Notes: a model not told the origin generated them from the letters alone. A DNA stretch of 64,000 bases from Gigantopelta aegis (GCF_016097555.1 NC_054713.1:8664677-8728676), one strand, 5' to 3'; positions 35,036 to 46,756 are shown, counted from the first letter of the stretch. Made by a program: numbers and translations.

Positions 35036-35624
35036 TGTGCTTGGACATTAACTATACGTTGTTTAAATACATCGCGAAGCCGATGTTTTACGCCAAGCCT
35101 GTCATCAGATTGATTTCCTATTATGTTGTTACAAAATACATCTAGCAGAGACTCCAAAACACGTCCCACATAACAGAACACAACAAATAACCCAATAACA
35201 TTAAAAAGTGTTCCTCAAATTTAATCGTTGATGGTTTCATTATTACCAACGATCGTTTCAGTTCTGTTCGTTCATTTTTGAGTCTACGATAGATTTGTTT
35301 ACGCCTAAAGATACTGTATTGAAATCCGAATTGCAACAATTCAACGGGAAAAAGGGAGGAAAATAGTAAAACATCAGTGGACAATCGCATCATTCGTTCA
35401 AACAGGCAATCAGCGGAAATAAGGACATTAAGATTGAATTTACAGGCCGAAGGTTCTTGCACAATAATCGACATTCTTCATTCATGCACCTATAATGATC
35501 TGTTTTCGCTCTTCGCTGTCTGTGTTTAAATATCGTTGACAGCCCGAGGCAGTAAATTCAACGAGTTAATTTTCAGCCGATTCTTCGAAAACCTGGGAGG
35601 AGATGTTTCACCACAAACGAAAAA
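35036..35624. other. Unassigned
   Basis: Contains a 110-codon open frame on the - strand (35142-35474). It shows no recognised domain and no splice context; probably chance. Confidence 0.45.
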
Positions 35625-35780
35625 AAAAGATACCAGGCCCAAGTTCAGTCAGCAAACGTTTCACTAACGTTCGCGAACTGTTTGATTGGTTTCCAACGTA
35701 GCCATTTGGTTTACTGTGAAGCGCATAAACCCGTTTGGCGGACATTTTCCCGCTCGATCTGGATGAACGCAGCTCAGGTG
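35625..35780 (-). mobile_element. Short inverted-repeat element, family F
   Basis: Inverted counterpart of 3145-3285 ('cagcaaacgtttcactaacg', 'gaagcgcataaaccc'). Confidence 0.65.
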
Positions 35781-35846
35781 ATGATGAAGTGACTGAATTT
35801 TTTTTTTAACGAAACCTTAGCGTCCATAGTAAATATAATTATAATA

Positions 35847-36116
35847 ACCGGCCTCGGTGGTGTCGTGGTTAAGCCGTGGGACATAAGGCTGGTAGGTACA
35901 GGGTTCGCAGCCCGGTACCGGCTCCCACCCTTTTCAAGTTTTAACAACTCATTGAGTAGGTGTAACACCACTACATCATCTTCTCTCTCACTAAGAACTA
36001 ACCCACTGTCCTGAACAGACTGCCCAGATAGCTATGGTATGTGCCCAGGACAACGTGCTAGAACCTTAATTGAATATATATATATAAGCACAAAAATAAG
36101 TTAAAAGAAAAGGAAG
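35847..36116 (+). mobile_element. SINE, head C, complete
   Basis: TSD taattataata at 35836-35846 and 36117-36127. Complete from 'ccggcctcggtggtgtcg' to the A-rich 3' end; a TA run has expanded at 36076-36085. Confidence 0.93.
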
Positions 36117-36296
36117 TAATTATAATAGTCTTGATCAGTCCAGACGTTTTGTGCTCTCTCTCTCTTTCTACAAAACCTATAAACTCTATTTTAATAATGA
36201 TTTCATCATTACTGTAGAAGAATAACTTTAGCTATTTCTGACCGCGATCCCCCAATGTGGAATAATGTTCTGTTCTTTTTGTCTTCTGTAGTTGAA

Positions 36297-36628
36297 GGGG
36301 GCGGGACGAAGCCCAATGGTAAAGCGTTCGCTTGATGCGCGGTCGGTCTATGATCGATCCCTGTCAGTGGACCCATTAGGCTATTTCTCGTTCCAGCCAG
36401 TGTTCCACAACTGGTGTAACAAAGGCCGTGGTGTGTACTATCCTGTCTGTGGGATGGTGCATATAAAAAATACCTTGCTGCTAATCGAAAAGAGTAGCCC
36501 ATGAAGTGGCGACAGCGGATTTCCTCTCTCAATATCTGTGTGGTCAATAATCATAATATTATGTCCGACGACATATAACAGTAAAAATAATGTCTTGGGT
36601 GCGTCGTTAAATAAAACATTTCCTTCCT
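36297..36628 (+). mobile_element. SINE, head A / tail 1, complete
   Basis: Head A 'gcccaatggtaaagcg', B-box region 'gatcgatccctg', full body, tail 1 and CCTT tail. Flanked by a short 'agttga' repeat. Confidence 0.92.
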
Positions 36629-36756
36629 TAGTTGACCAGACGAAGTTAATATGTTTTTATTTTAGTATTCACAACAAAATTGGTAATACATTGTACAACC
36701 GTTTATCAAGTGACAATATTATTTTAGCACAAAATAAGTGATTTATGAACAAAGTT

Positions 36757-36858
36757 AGAGAGAAAACCCGCCACATTTTTCTATTAGTAGAAAGGGATTT
36801 CTTATAGGCCTTTGGTATAATAATCGTGGTGTTCCGGCTGGAACGAGAAATATCCCAA
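36757..36858 (-). mobile_element. SINE fragment
   Basis: 'aacccgccacatttttctatt' through 'ggctggaacgagaaatatccc', with an internal deletion. Confidence 0.7.
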
Positions 36859-36925
36859 ACTGAGTTTGAAATATTTCAATTAGCATTGGGAGGGTCAGTC
36901 CACTGTTTGTATTATATTCAAATTA

Positions 36926-37232
36926 GGGGCGGGACGTAGTCCAGTGGTAAAGCGCTTGCTTGATGCGCGGACGGTTTGGGATCGATCCCCGTCGTTGGGC
37001 CCGTTGGGCTATTTCTCGTTCCAACCAGTGCACCACGACTGACATTTTAAAGGCCGTGGTATGTGTTATCCTGTCTTTAGGATGGTGGATATAAAAGATC
37101 TCTTGCCACAAAATAAAAAAAACGTAGCAGGTTTCCTCTCTAAGACTATAGGTCAAAATTACCAAATGTTTGATATCCAATAAACGATGATATATAAATT
37201 AGCGTGATCTAGTGGTGTTGTTAAACAAAAAA
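36926..37232 (+). mobile_element. SINE, head A / tail 2, complete
   Basis: Head A with a clean A box (gtccagtggtaaagcgc), body, then tail 2 (gatctagtggtgttg). It shows the same head carrying the alternative tail compared with 36297-36628, only 300 bp away. Confidence 0.92.
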
Positions 37233-37333
37233 GAGAAAAGGCTCGGACCTCGAAAACTAGTCAGCGACTGTAATCGTTACATTATTTTAGCGCCATGAAA
37301 CACAATTAGCAAGCCGGAGTGAAACCGCTACCA

Positions 37334-37545
37334 TTTCATTCATTTCAACTTATTTTCGTGCTTATATCCAATTAAGGTTCAAGCACGCTGTCCTGGGCAC
37401 ACACCTCAGCTATCTGGGCTGTCTGTCCAGGACAGTGAGTCAGCTGTTAGTTGGTACCCACTGAGCCCTTAAGAACTCGCTCTGGTTTGGAGCCGGTACC
37501 GGACTGCGAACCCTGTATCTACCAGCCTGTAGTACAATAGCTTAA
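37334..37545 (-). mobile_element. SINE, head C
   Basis: 3' half intact; part of the 'gagagaagagggtgtagtgg' stretch is deleted. The head ends at 'caatagcttaacc', where family X begins. Confidence 0.82.
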
Positions 37546-37549
37546 CCTT

Positions 37550-38030
37550 AGGGCTAGCGGTGAATTGGAAATGGACAGAAGTTTGGAATTAGTGAAAACA
37601 ATATATATATATTTTTTAATTAAAAAGTTAGCTAGTCAAAGTAAAAAGGAAATGACTGCTCGGCCGAATATTTATATAAATTTGGAGCATTTTAAAAGGG
37701 CAGTTAAAAAAATAAACTATTTAATAATATAGAAAAAAAAGGTAATTTTGACATAAGATTTTGAACGAAGGTCTAAAAGTGTAAAGTCCGATCTATATGT
37801 CCATGTTAAGGCCGTTAAGGTGCACAACTTGTAAGGACGAGATGGGTTGTATCCCGCCAAGGAAAGCCGTAGAGTGACGGTCATTAGATGTGGAAGGTGT
37901 AGTACTGTGTGCAAATACAGATCTTGAGAAGCCGGATCCGTGTGAACAAGAGAATATCAGACTATGGTGTAGTCCAATCATCATGGTTAGTATAGTGGTG
38001 CGTACGGGCCCGGCCCCAGAGGATACGCGA
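37550..38030 (-). mobile_element. Unclassified retroelement-like family X
   Basis: On the - strand a frame runs to a stop at about 37796 through GSGFSRSVF, HSTTPSTS and QPISSLQVVH blocks. The 41.8-kb copy has the same blocks (GSGFSRSIF, HSTTPSTS, QPISSLQAVH) and the same terminal DI-stop. A 3' untranslated region containing 'ctgctcggccgaat' in inverse context follows. Reading-frame conservation between copies suggests a real protein C-terminus, but I cannot assign the family. Confidence 0.6.
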
Positions 38031-38039
38031 TGGTACCAA

Positions 38040-38306
38040 ACCGGCCTCAGTGTGGTGTCGTGGTTAAGTCACTGGACATAAGACTGGTAGGTACAGGGTT
38101 CGCAGACCGGTATCGGCTCCCACCCAGAGCGAGCTTTAATAACTCAATAGGAAGGTGTAAAACCACTAGACCCTCTTCTCTCTCACTAACCACTAACAAC
38201 TAACCCACTGTCCTGGACAGACATCTCAGATAGCTGAGGTGTGTGCCCAGGACAACGTGCTTGAACCTTAATTGGATATAAGCACGAAAATAAGTTAAAA
38301 TAAAAT
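38040..38306 (+). mobile_element. SINE, head C, complete
   Basis: TSD gatggtaccaa at 38029-38039 and 38307-38317, inserted at the 5' edge of the family X fragment. Confidence 0.93.
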
Positions 38307-38317
38307 GATGGTACCAA

Positions 38318-38751
38318 TATGAAATAAAGTAAAGTAATTGTGTTATCGAAACTATGCTACGCTACATAAGGAATAAATAATGATTACACCACAACCTGTC
38401 TATGGACGCGGCCAATCAAATTCGATATTTTTTTTTACAGTCTGGAAGCGATCGAGACTACTAATTAAAATGTTGTTTGGCTTTCATTAGTAGGTTTACA
38501 GATAAGTATTGTGTAAACAGGAGCCAGTTTCTCAACTTATTCATGTTGTGTATTGAATCGCAATTGACAAAAATGGTGTCGGTGATCTGTCTGCAGGTGT
38601 TTGAGAGAGAAAAAAACCCCCCACAATTCTGGCACAGATCCGATACCATATAGATTTCGAATTACACCCGCGAGGCGTAGTTATACACGGTGGATCAGTT
38701 GAGCGACTAATTAGGTAATTAACGTGTATTCTGGTGTTACGACTCTGACTA
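38318..38751. other. Unassigned
   Basis: No recognised repeat or gene. A 62-codon - strand frame (38461-38649) has five cysteines but no family signature. Confidence 0.45.
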
Positions 38752-39235
38752 CCAATCAGTTGAATGAACGTTGGGTTTTGAATGGATGAATGGACGAACG
38801 GACGAACTAATTACTTTATTAATTTACAAATGAATGTATATAAAACATTGTATACATGTATGAATGAACGAATTAGTTAATTACTTGATCGATGATGCAA
38901 AAATGGATGGATGGATGGAATAATGGATGAATGAATGAATCAACGAATAAATGTATGAATTAATTCCTTAGTGCTTGAACCTTAATTGGATATAAGCACG
39001 AAAATAAGTTGAAAAAATTAATTGATGGATGGATAATGCAAAATGTCTTGATGGATGGAATAATGAAGAGATGAATGAATGAATGAATGGATGAATGAAT
39101 GAATGAACGAAGGAATAAATGAATGAATGAACGAACGATTGAAAGGACGAAGTAACTGACAGACGAGTGAGTGAATGAATGAATGAATGAATGAATGAAT
39201 GAATGAATGAATGAATGAATGAATGAATGAATGAA
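38752..39235. repeat. GAAT/GGAT tract with SINE-C end
   Basis: Tetranucleotide-rich sequence, purest at 39168-39235. 'gtgcttgaaccttaattgg' (38970-39015), the 3' end of a forward head-C SINE, is embedded in it. Confidence 0.88.
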
Positions 39236-39514
39236 TTAAATAACACCCGGCATGAACAATATTTTGCGTCAAACAAAGATATATTGACAATGCCAGTGAG
39301 CTGGGGGTAATAAAGGTTTAGAAAAAAAAGAAGAGAAAAAAAAAGAGAAGATAAATGGACGATAAACGTTAATGAAAAAGTGCTTAATTCATTAGTAAAA
39401 CGCATTGTGGTTATTCTGGTGAATAGCACGTGCAAGATGAACATCGGTGTGTGCAACGCATCCTCCAATACGTTCGACAGTTTCAAAAAGACACCCTCAC
39501 CTAAAAACGTTTAA

Positions 39515-39830
39515 GTTTGTGTTGTTTTGTTTAACGACACAACTAGAACACATTGGTTTATTAATCATCGGCTATTGAATGTCAAACATTTGATAATTTT
39601 GACTTATTGTCTTACAGAGGAAATCCGCGGCGCTACATTTTTGCCGCTATTAGCAAGAGATTGTTTTTATGCACCATCCCCAGAGGATAGCACACACCGC
39701 GGCATTTTATACACCAGTCGTTGTGCACTGGCTGAAACGAGAAATAGCCCAATGGGCCCACCGTTGGGGATCGATCCTAGACCGACCGCGCATCAAGCGA
39801 GCGCTTTACCACTGGGCTACATCCCGTCCC
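39515..39830 (-). mobile_element. SINE, head A / tail 2, complete
   Basis: Tail 2 'gtttaacgacacaactag', body and complete head A (accactgggctacatcccg). Confidence 0.9.
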
Positions 39831-40263
39831 TACACCCTTACTACACCGATCGCGCAAAGTAATGTTTCTATCTGCACAGAAAGTTAGTTCGTTACAACTA
39901 GTGGATGACGTTTCAGTCTGATATAATCTGATATATTTTGATAAATAGCAGAAACCCACATTGAGCCGACTGGTTTCTAATCTATCACTCAGTATGGGAC
40001 ACCAAACTGATCGCTAATCAGTCTCCGCCAATGAAATTTTGTCATGTTGACAACTGGGTTTTTCTCGAGTTGCACAATATTAGATTATTTTTTTTCATCA
40101 TCTACTGACAGTTCGTTTAAACAGAATTTGCTATTGTGTTCTGATTTTTAATGTGTAAATCAATACGAGCATGTGGTTAGTGTATTAGCGAAAGAAAAAA
40201 TTGAAGTTTATAACTGTTAATATCAATTTCCGGAAATTGCCGACTGGTACCGAAATCTTTAGT
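39831..40263. other. Unassigned
   Basis: No recognised feature. Confidence 0.5.
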
Positions 40264-40503
40264 ACAATTTCTCGCTCCAGCTAGTGCACCACGACTGGTA
40301 TATCAAAGACCGTGGTATGTGTTGTCCTGTCTGTGGGATGGTGTATATAAAAGATCCCTTGCTGCTAATCGAAAAGAGTAGCCCAAGGAGTGGCGACAGC
40401 GGGTTTCCTCTCTCAATATCTATGTGGTCCTTAATTATATGTCTGACGCCATATAACCGTAAATAAAATGTGTTGAGTGCGTCGTTAAATAAAACATTTC
40501 CTT
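40264..40503 (+). mobile_element. SINE body / tail 1, headless
   Basis: Starts at 'tttctcgctccagctag', so the tRNA part is missing; body and tail 1 are intact. No clear TSD. Confidence 0.88.
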
Positions 40504-40510
40504 AATTTAG

Positions 40511-40733
40511 TATAATGCTAGTGTCAGACTATCAACTGCCAGTAGAATGTTGGACAACTTTCTGCTGTCTCGACTTCTACGACTGTCTATTTGCTAGTCT
40601 GAGCGCTCTTACAACTCGTATATAACTTCTGCCACCGATTAGTTGTTAATCCGAGTGCACCCGTCGTAACGCGAGTTGGCCAACTTTTTGCTGACAGTTG
40701 GTAGTCTGAGACTAGCATTATGCTATAGTAAAA
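40511..40733. mobile_element. Inverted-repeat element, family D
   Basis: Ends 'taatgctagtgtcagac' and 'gtctgagactagcatta', plus inner 'atcaactgcc' / 'gacagttggtag'. Second copy of the 19.0-kb element. Confidence 0.75.
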
Positions 40734-41299
40734 ATAATATTGTGTGCAAAATGTGATTGTGAATAATGTTGAAATCAAAATCTCGAAAATCTCATGGCGT
40801 CGTACACAATACCACATCAACCGGTATACCTTATACTCTAAAATGTATTTTACGTTGTTAACACCATATAAAAAACATTACATGAACATTACTGCAAATC
40901 GGATTCATATATTGCGACTTTTTTATTGTTTATTTATTTATTTATGTTTGTTTTAAATGTATTGATTGATTGAATGATTTATTTTAATAAAAAAAAATCA
41001 CGACAAATATATACCTTAGTGTGACAATGTCAACGTATGTGGTTAAAAACACTAAATATGCAATACATCAACAGTACTAAATCCCCTCCCTCAAAGTATT
41101 AATTAAAGAAAGTGTAACCGTTCATAGCTCATTTTCGATATAACCGGATGTTTTTATAACACCCCTAGTTTCGTATAAAATTGCAGTACTTAGTTTTACA
41201 GGTACCCCATACATATTTCAAGCACAAGGCTGCTTGACACAGTGGTACTAGATGAAATAAAATTGCATTCACTTATTTATTTTGATTTTTTAAATTATT
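40734..41299. other. AT-rich, unassigned
   Basis: No recognised feature. Confidence 0.5.
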
Positions 41300-41824
41300 A
41301 TTATTAAATGTTTTTTTTACAACAAACACGTGTATCACCAATGGCAGGACTTGTGGTATTAACCGCTCTATGAAAACTTTGGCGCACCTCGAACTTTAAC
41401 CTCGGCGCACCTCGAATCTTGACCCAGCCGGATGTTATTTGGTTTAGTGGTACCTCTTGCTTCAACCATTCCCAGTCTGGAGCTCGTCGCGGTAAGACGT
41501 GTTTGTGCACACTGCACGTGCTTTCGCGGCTCGACTTGGGGATCCTTCACTTTTGTTGTTTTTATCAGCGAAGTAAAGTTTTCTACTGGGATGTATGCGG
41601 CCATTGGAACTGATTGAACGCTGGAACGCTTCTCGTTTCGACAGTCTGCACCACCAGGTTGGATTCTTTTTTAGCGAGATTCCTTGCCTCCACGTCATTT
41701 CTCCGTCTGACTATGTTGACTTTCTGTTTTCGTGACTCGTATGATGGCCATTCTGCAGAACGCCACGATTGTTCGCGTTTAGTCTCTACATGTCCGTGCC
41801 TGTCCTAGCAGCAGTGGAAGATCG
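41300..41824 (-). repeat. Dispersed repeat Y, longer copy
   Basis: Its - strand end carries 'aagtcctgccattggtgata', as at 1.52 kb, preceded by two 'ttcgaggtgcgcc' repeats. GC content is higher than the surroundings and overlapping open frames of 60-78 codons occur on both strands, none recognisable. It may belong to the same element as the adjacent family X. Confidence 0.5.
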
Positions 41825-42690
41825 ACCGCCCCGCTCTAAGAAGAAATATGAAGCGGGGTCGGCCCCTACTACTCTTTTTCTAGACTTTACTTTGTTTTAT
41901 TGTGATACCATCTCGTATCCTCCGGAGTACCAATATACCAACCCATGACGACTGGACTATACCCGTCTGATACTCTCTCTCGTTCAGACGGATCTGGCTT
42001 CTCAAGATCTATATTTCAGCACAGCACTACACCTTCAACGTCTATTGACTGTCAATCTATGGGTTTTCTTGACGGGATGCAACCCATCTCGTCCCTACAA
42101 GCTGTGCACCCTAAAGGCCTTAACGAGGCCACTCACGTGGATATATAGATCGGACTTTAAACTTTTAGACCTTCGTTCAAAATTTTATGTCGAAATTACT
42201 TCTTTTTTAAAAAAATATTATTAAATAGTCCGATCCTCTCTTCTTTCTCTTATTTATTTTTTGACTGTCCTTCTAAAATGCTCCAAATTTTATAAATATT
42301 CGACCGAGCAGTCAATTCTTTTCTTTTTTTTTTTGGGGGGGGGGGGGGGGGGGCTTGTAACTTCTTCTTTTTTTATTATTAACTTTTTTACTAATTGCTA
42401 TTTTCAAAATTCTGCCCATTTTCAACTCTACCCCCCCCATGTTATCTAATTTCTTTTTGACCACCCGATCTAATCTAGCGACCAAATTTAATGAGTAGAA
42501 TTTTCTTTATTAATTATATTAGAGATGCGCAACAAAATTTTAAAGGCCTATTATTTAATTTTTTAATGTAAATTTCAAAATTGTCCGCTTAATTTTTTTT
42601 CTCTCCCGGGACAAGCCCCTGGCTATCCAGAGACAGACCCCGGGACGGACATGCTTGAAACTCTAGTGGTATATGAGCATGTAAAAATTA
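41825..42690 (+). mobile_element. Unclassified retroelement-like family X, longest copy
   Basis: The + strand frame from about 41906 to the stop at 42146 shares GSGFSRS, HSTTPSTS and QPISSLQ blocks with 37.8 kb. A 3' region of about 500 bp ends in a hairpin at about 42649-42682 (acatgctt ... gagcatgt). A G homopolymer (42337-42352) has expanded inside. Copies are at 4.5, 37.6 and 61.9 kb. Confidence 0.6.
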
Positions 42691-43373
42691 TTCGCACTCG
42701 CACACTTGCTTCAACAATTATTATTATAGGCACCAATCGTGACGTTACAAACAAGCGGGATGTCATATCTCTGATAATATGTTTAATGGCGTCACTCGAC
42801 GCTTTTCTAATTTCTAGTGCCGCCGTCACGAGAAACCCTCATGATATTAATTTAGTCAAAAAAAAAAAAAAAAAAAAAAAAATGAATCTCGACTAATTCG
42901 AGATTTAAACGAGAGTTCTTACGAACTCGTCAGCAAATAAATTAATTATCGCCTTTCTGCAAGCATGTCTCGATAAGTACCATATCCATTGATGAACACT
43001 TTAGTTTTCCTATTATCAATATTATTACAATAAAGCTGGCATCAAGAAGCACTTCTTGGTGTTTGCTCTACGTCTTCACCGACGTGTTGCCTAAAGCAAC
43101 TACTCCATTCAAGTGCTAAAGAAAAATCATGAACTAGTGCTTGATACAAACCATTGTTATTGGCAATTGACTCGATCGTTGGAACGCTACGGGTAATCTA
43201 CTTCTAAAGAGTAGGGATGAAATGATACGGTCAACATCGTATTGGAATACATTGTCATACAGTAAACACGTATTGCAATATGTATAGTGTTTTTGCTAGG
43301 CTGTTTTAGCATGGCGCGGCGCCATGCCTCCATAGTCTAGCACCTTCTTACCCCATTCGTGTCTCGTCCCCTG
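42691..43373. other. Unassigned, with A-homopolymer
   Basis: A run at 42859-42882. Nothing else recognised. Confidence 0.5.
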
Positions 43374-43990
43374 CCATGCTGCCATGAAATTAAACAAAAT
43401 TAAAGTTTATTTTGTTTAACCACACCACTAGATCACATTGAGTATTAATCGTCAGCTATTGGATGTCAAACATTTGGTATTTTTTTTACATATAGTCTTA
43501 GAGAAAAACCCAGCTATATTTTTGCCATTAATATCAAGATACTTTTTATGTGCACCATCCTACAGACAGAAAAGCATATACCATGGCCTTTGACCAGTTG
43601 TAGTACACTGGTTGGAACGAGAGAAAAAAAACATTCAGTTGAATGGATCCACCGTCAGGAGCCATGCTGCCCTGAGATTTAAATAAAATTAAAGTTTGAT
43701 TGCACCACTAGAGCACATTGATTTATTAATTATCTGCTATTGGATGTCAAACATTTGGTATTTTTTTACATATAGTCTTAGAGAGGAAAACTGCTACATT
43801 TTCCCATTAATATCAAGGGATCTTTTTTATGCATCTTCCCACATACAGGATAGCACATCCCACGGCATTTGATGTACGTGGTGCACTGTCTGAAACGAGA
43901 TATAGGCAAATGGTTCCACTGACGGGGATCAATCCCAGATCGACCGTACATCAAGCGAGCACTTTACCACTGGGCTACATCCCGCCCCTT
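43374..43990 (-). mobile_element. Two SINEs (head A / tail 2) in direct tandem
   Basis: Copies at 43396-43660 and 43683-43990. A direct repeat of 'gccatgctgcc' plus 'aaaattaaagttt' precedes each copy (43374 and 43661). The first copy lacks its head; the second ends in a complete head A. Confidence 0.85.
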
Positions 43991-44566
43991 GATATTATTT
44001 AATATTTATGTTTCGTTTTCAAATGAAAACAGAAGGAATAAATATTTTAATGAACATTGTTTCTAAGTTACAGTTGACATGCTAAATCATTACTCCATAT
44101 TTTTCTTCATAAAATGAGTATGTTTACTATTTGTGAATTCAACGCCGCCCTCTGTGCCGTTTTTGCCCGAATCTGCATAACAACATTTACTCATATTAGC
44201 ATTACTGAAACGGCTATATAGTATACGGTTGCAAACAAACGCTACGCATTTTTACAAGGATTGCAGCTAATACTATGGAAATACATGGTGAAAATATTTC
44301 AGGCAAGCTCATTTTGCCCGAATATGTCTTTAAAAAAACAACAAAAAAACACAAATATATATATATATATATTTTTTTTTTAAATCCCGAATTTCAAGAT
44401 TTGCTCCAGCCCAGACTCCTCTCTCTCTTCCCCGTACCATACGCTTATATGCGTAAGGACACAGCACCGACGTCTCTCCCGTTAACCGCTAACGATTAAT
44501 CCATGTTCCGGAGACGGCAGACCAGATAGCCGAGTTGTGTGGCCTGGACAGCCCACGTGAATAATC
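43991..44566. other. Unassigned
   Basis: No recognised feature other than a short TA run at about 44357. Confidence 0.45.
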
Positions 44567-44962
44567 TTCAGGGCTCCGTATTACGAAGCGACCTTAGCGC
44601 TAAGATTACCTTAAGTACGATTCATTCATTTCAACGTGTTTCCTGCTTATATCTAATAAAATTTCACAAGCAGACTACACGCGGACTACAAGCACGCTGT
44701 CCTGGGCACACACATCGAAGCTATCTTGGCTGTCTGTCCAGGACAGTGGGTTTGTGGTTAGTTGTTAGTGATTAGTGAGAGAGAAGAGGGTGTAGCGGTT
44801 TTACACCTACCCATTGAGTCGTTAAAATTCGCTCTGGTTGGAAGCCGGTACCGGGCTGCGAACCCAGTATCTACCAGTCTTACGTCCGATGGCGTAACCA
44901 CGTCACCACCGAGGCCGGTAGGTAGCTGTAGTGCTAAGATCGATTCGTAATACGGGGCCCAA
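44567..44962. mobile_element. Inverted-repeat element, family E, split by a SINE
   Basis: The left end 'gggctccgtattacgaagcg' pairs with the right end 'cgattcgtaatacggggccc'; 'gcgctaagat' / 'gtgctaagatcg' lie inside. The head-C SINE at 44620-44922 occupies the centre. Confidence 0.7.
44620..44922 (-). mobile_element. SINE, head C, nested
   Basis: Complete reverse copy with a small internal duplication of the 'acaagcagactacacgcgg' type near its 3' half. Located inside family E. Confidence 0.85.
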
Positions 44963-44974
44963 CGTTGGAAACAG

Positions 44975-45210
44975 GAAGGAAGGAAATGTTTTGTTTAACG
45001 ACGCACTCAACACATTTTAATTACGGTTATATGGTGTCAGACATATGGTTAAGGACCATACAGACATTGAAGGAGGAAACCCGCTGTCGCCACTTCATGG
45101 GCTACTCTTTTCGATTGGCAGCAAGGAATATTTTATATGTACCATCCCATAGACAGGATAGCACATACCACGGCCTTTGATATACCAGTCGTGGTGCAAT
45201 GGCTGGAGAA
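44975..45210 (-). mobile_element. SINE body / tail 1, 5' truncated
   Basis: Perfect TSD gttggaaacag at 44964-44974 and 45211-45221 around a copy that lacks the tRNA head altogether. Confidence 0.93.
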
Positions 45211-45227
45211 GTTGGAAACAGTGCCCC

Positions 45228-45817
45228 ATGCCCCCCCCCCCCCCCCCCCCCCCCACACACACACACCTTGTTTCCGACGCCTATGACACTCTATAATATG
45301 ATATACCACCATTTTATTTAAAGTCCTAATCTCGTCGACTACAATTTTTTTTGTCGATGAGATTGTAGAATTGGGAAGACGCAACTAAACCTTTAAATTC
45401 GAATTTGGGGGTCTGTCGCTCAGAGTCCATTTTAATCAAACAGATTGAGCAGATAAATAAAAAATTCACGGTCACAACTGGAATGTATAACGGTCTGTTA
45501 ATTTTCGTCTGGATTCTGTATATTTGTCGCAAACTTTACGGGGCAGAAAAATCTAAAACGTTCTGTTTATCGGCCATTGATTCGTCGACTGGTATTTAAG
45601 CCCGGAATGGATCGTCAAAAAGCCTGCTACGTAGCCGCCACAACACTCATGGGAAAGCGCAGCTTCCACAAACACCAGTGCCGCGTCGTTTGCCGCGAGA
45701 AATAAACTTTTCCCGCCTTTTATTACCGTCCTGAAAATATCAGCTGATGAAGGGTAAATAAAGTGAAGCAATCTCTTAATTTCTGACTAAAATTGCGCTC
45801 CAATAAACCCCAAGTTA
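45228..45817. other. C homopolymer and unassigned sequence
   Basis: C run at 45228-45254, then a CA patch. From 45.37 to 45.76 kb the sequence is comparatively GC-balanced. Frames on both strands of 60-72 codons show no recognisable domain. Confidence 0.45.
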
Positions 45818-46030
45818 AGTCCTAAGTGCACCAATGGTCTACTGTACCTTAGATCGAAGTGATTAGTTTGTTGACTATAGTATGGACGATGGAATAGGAG
45901 AAGAAACAAGCAAAAGCGGAAACAAGAAAAGTCTTAAGTGCACCAATTGCCTATTGTAGTTTAGATCGAAGTGGTTCGTTTGTTGGCTGGTATGAACAGT
46001 GAAATTGGAGAGGAAACCAGCAACGGTGGA
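45818..46030. repeat. Diverged tandem duplication, about 111-bp period
   Basis: 'taagtgcaccaatggtctac' / 'taagtgcaccaattgcctat' and 'tagatcgaagtg' plus 'gtttgttg' recur in order at 45820 and 45933. Confidence 0.75.
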
Positions 46031-46084
46031 CCATAAGCACGTTTTTAAAGGAGGAACTAAGGGCAAAGAGCTACATTGAACAAT

Positions 46085-46590
46085 TCTTCAAAACACGTTT
46101 GTTTTGTTTAACGACACCACTAAAGCACATTGATTTATTAATCATTGGCTATTGGATGTCCAACATATGGTCATAGAGAGGAAACCCGCTACATTTTTCC
46201 ATTAGTAGTAAGACATATTTTATATACACCATCCCACAGACAAGATAGCACATACCACGGCCTTTGATATACCAGTCGTGGTGCCTGGCTGGAACGAGAA
46301 GTAGCCCAATGGGCCCACCGACGGGGATCGAAACTAAACCGACCAAGCATCAGGCGTACGCTTCACAGGGGCGTAGCGTGATCTGGACCGGGGGGGGGGG
46401 GGGGGGGTCGAATATGAAACAAGTGAATCTTTTTCTATTTCGTTTTTGCACAACCAGAAGAAACCTGTATGTTTTAGTTCTGAAAGCGGACCATTTGCTT
46501 CAGCGGGCGAGGGGGGGGGGGGGGGGGAGGGTCGTCCGACCTCCCCAGCCTACGCCCCTGCTGCTTCACCACTGGGTTTACGTCCCGCCA
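46085..46590 (-). mobile_element. SINE, head A / tail 2, carrying a hAT-like MITE
   Basis: Tail 2, body and head A are all readable. The head is interrupted at 'gtacgcttca' and resumes at 'ctgcttcaccactggg'. Confidence 0.88.
46366..46560. mobile_element. hAT-like MITE, 195 bp
   Basis: Inverted ends CAGGGGCGTAGC and GCCTACGCCCCTG, flanked by acgcttca and ctgcttca (6 of 8 matching), the 8-bp TSD expected of hAT. Two G homopolymers lie inside. Confidence 0.82.
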
Positions 46591-46756
46591 CAACTCTTAA
46601 AAAGGGCACGTTAATAAAAGTGTGACATTCGTGAAATACAAAATTGTAAACATACTGTTAAAAAAAGTGGTTTGTTAAATGGGTGTGGGTGGATGCCGAT
46701 CATGTAAGCCGTGTGTGAACAAGCTTTCATTTATTTATTTGACGTCGGCAATAAAG

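Noticed and set aside
35142-35474. 110-codon frame on the - strand
   Set aside because: No recognisable domain, no repeat homology, no splice context; length is within chance for this composition.
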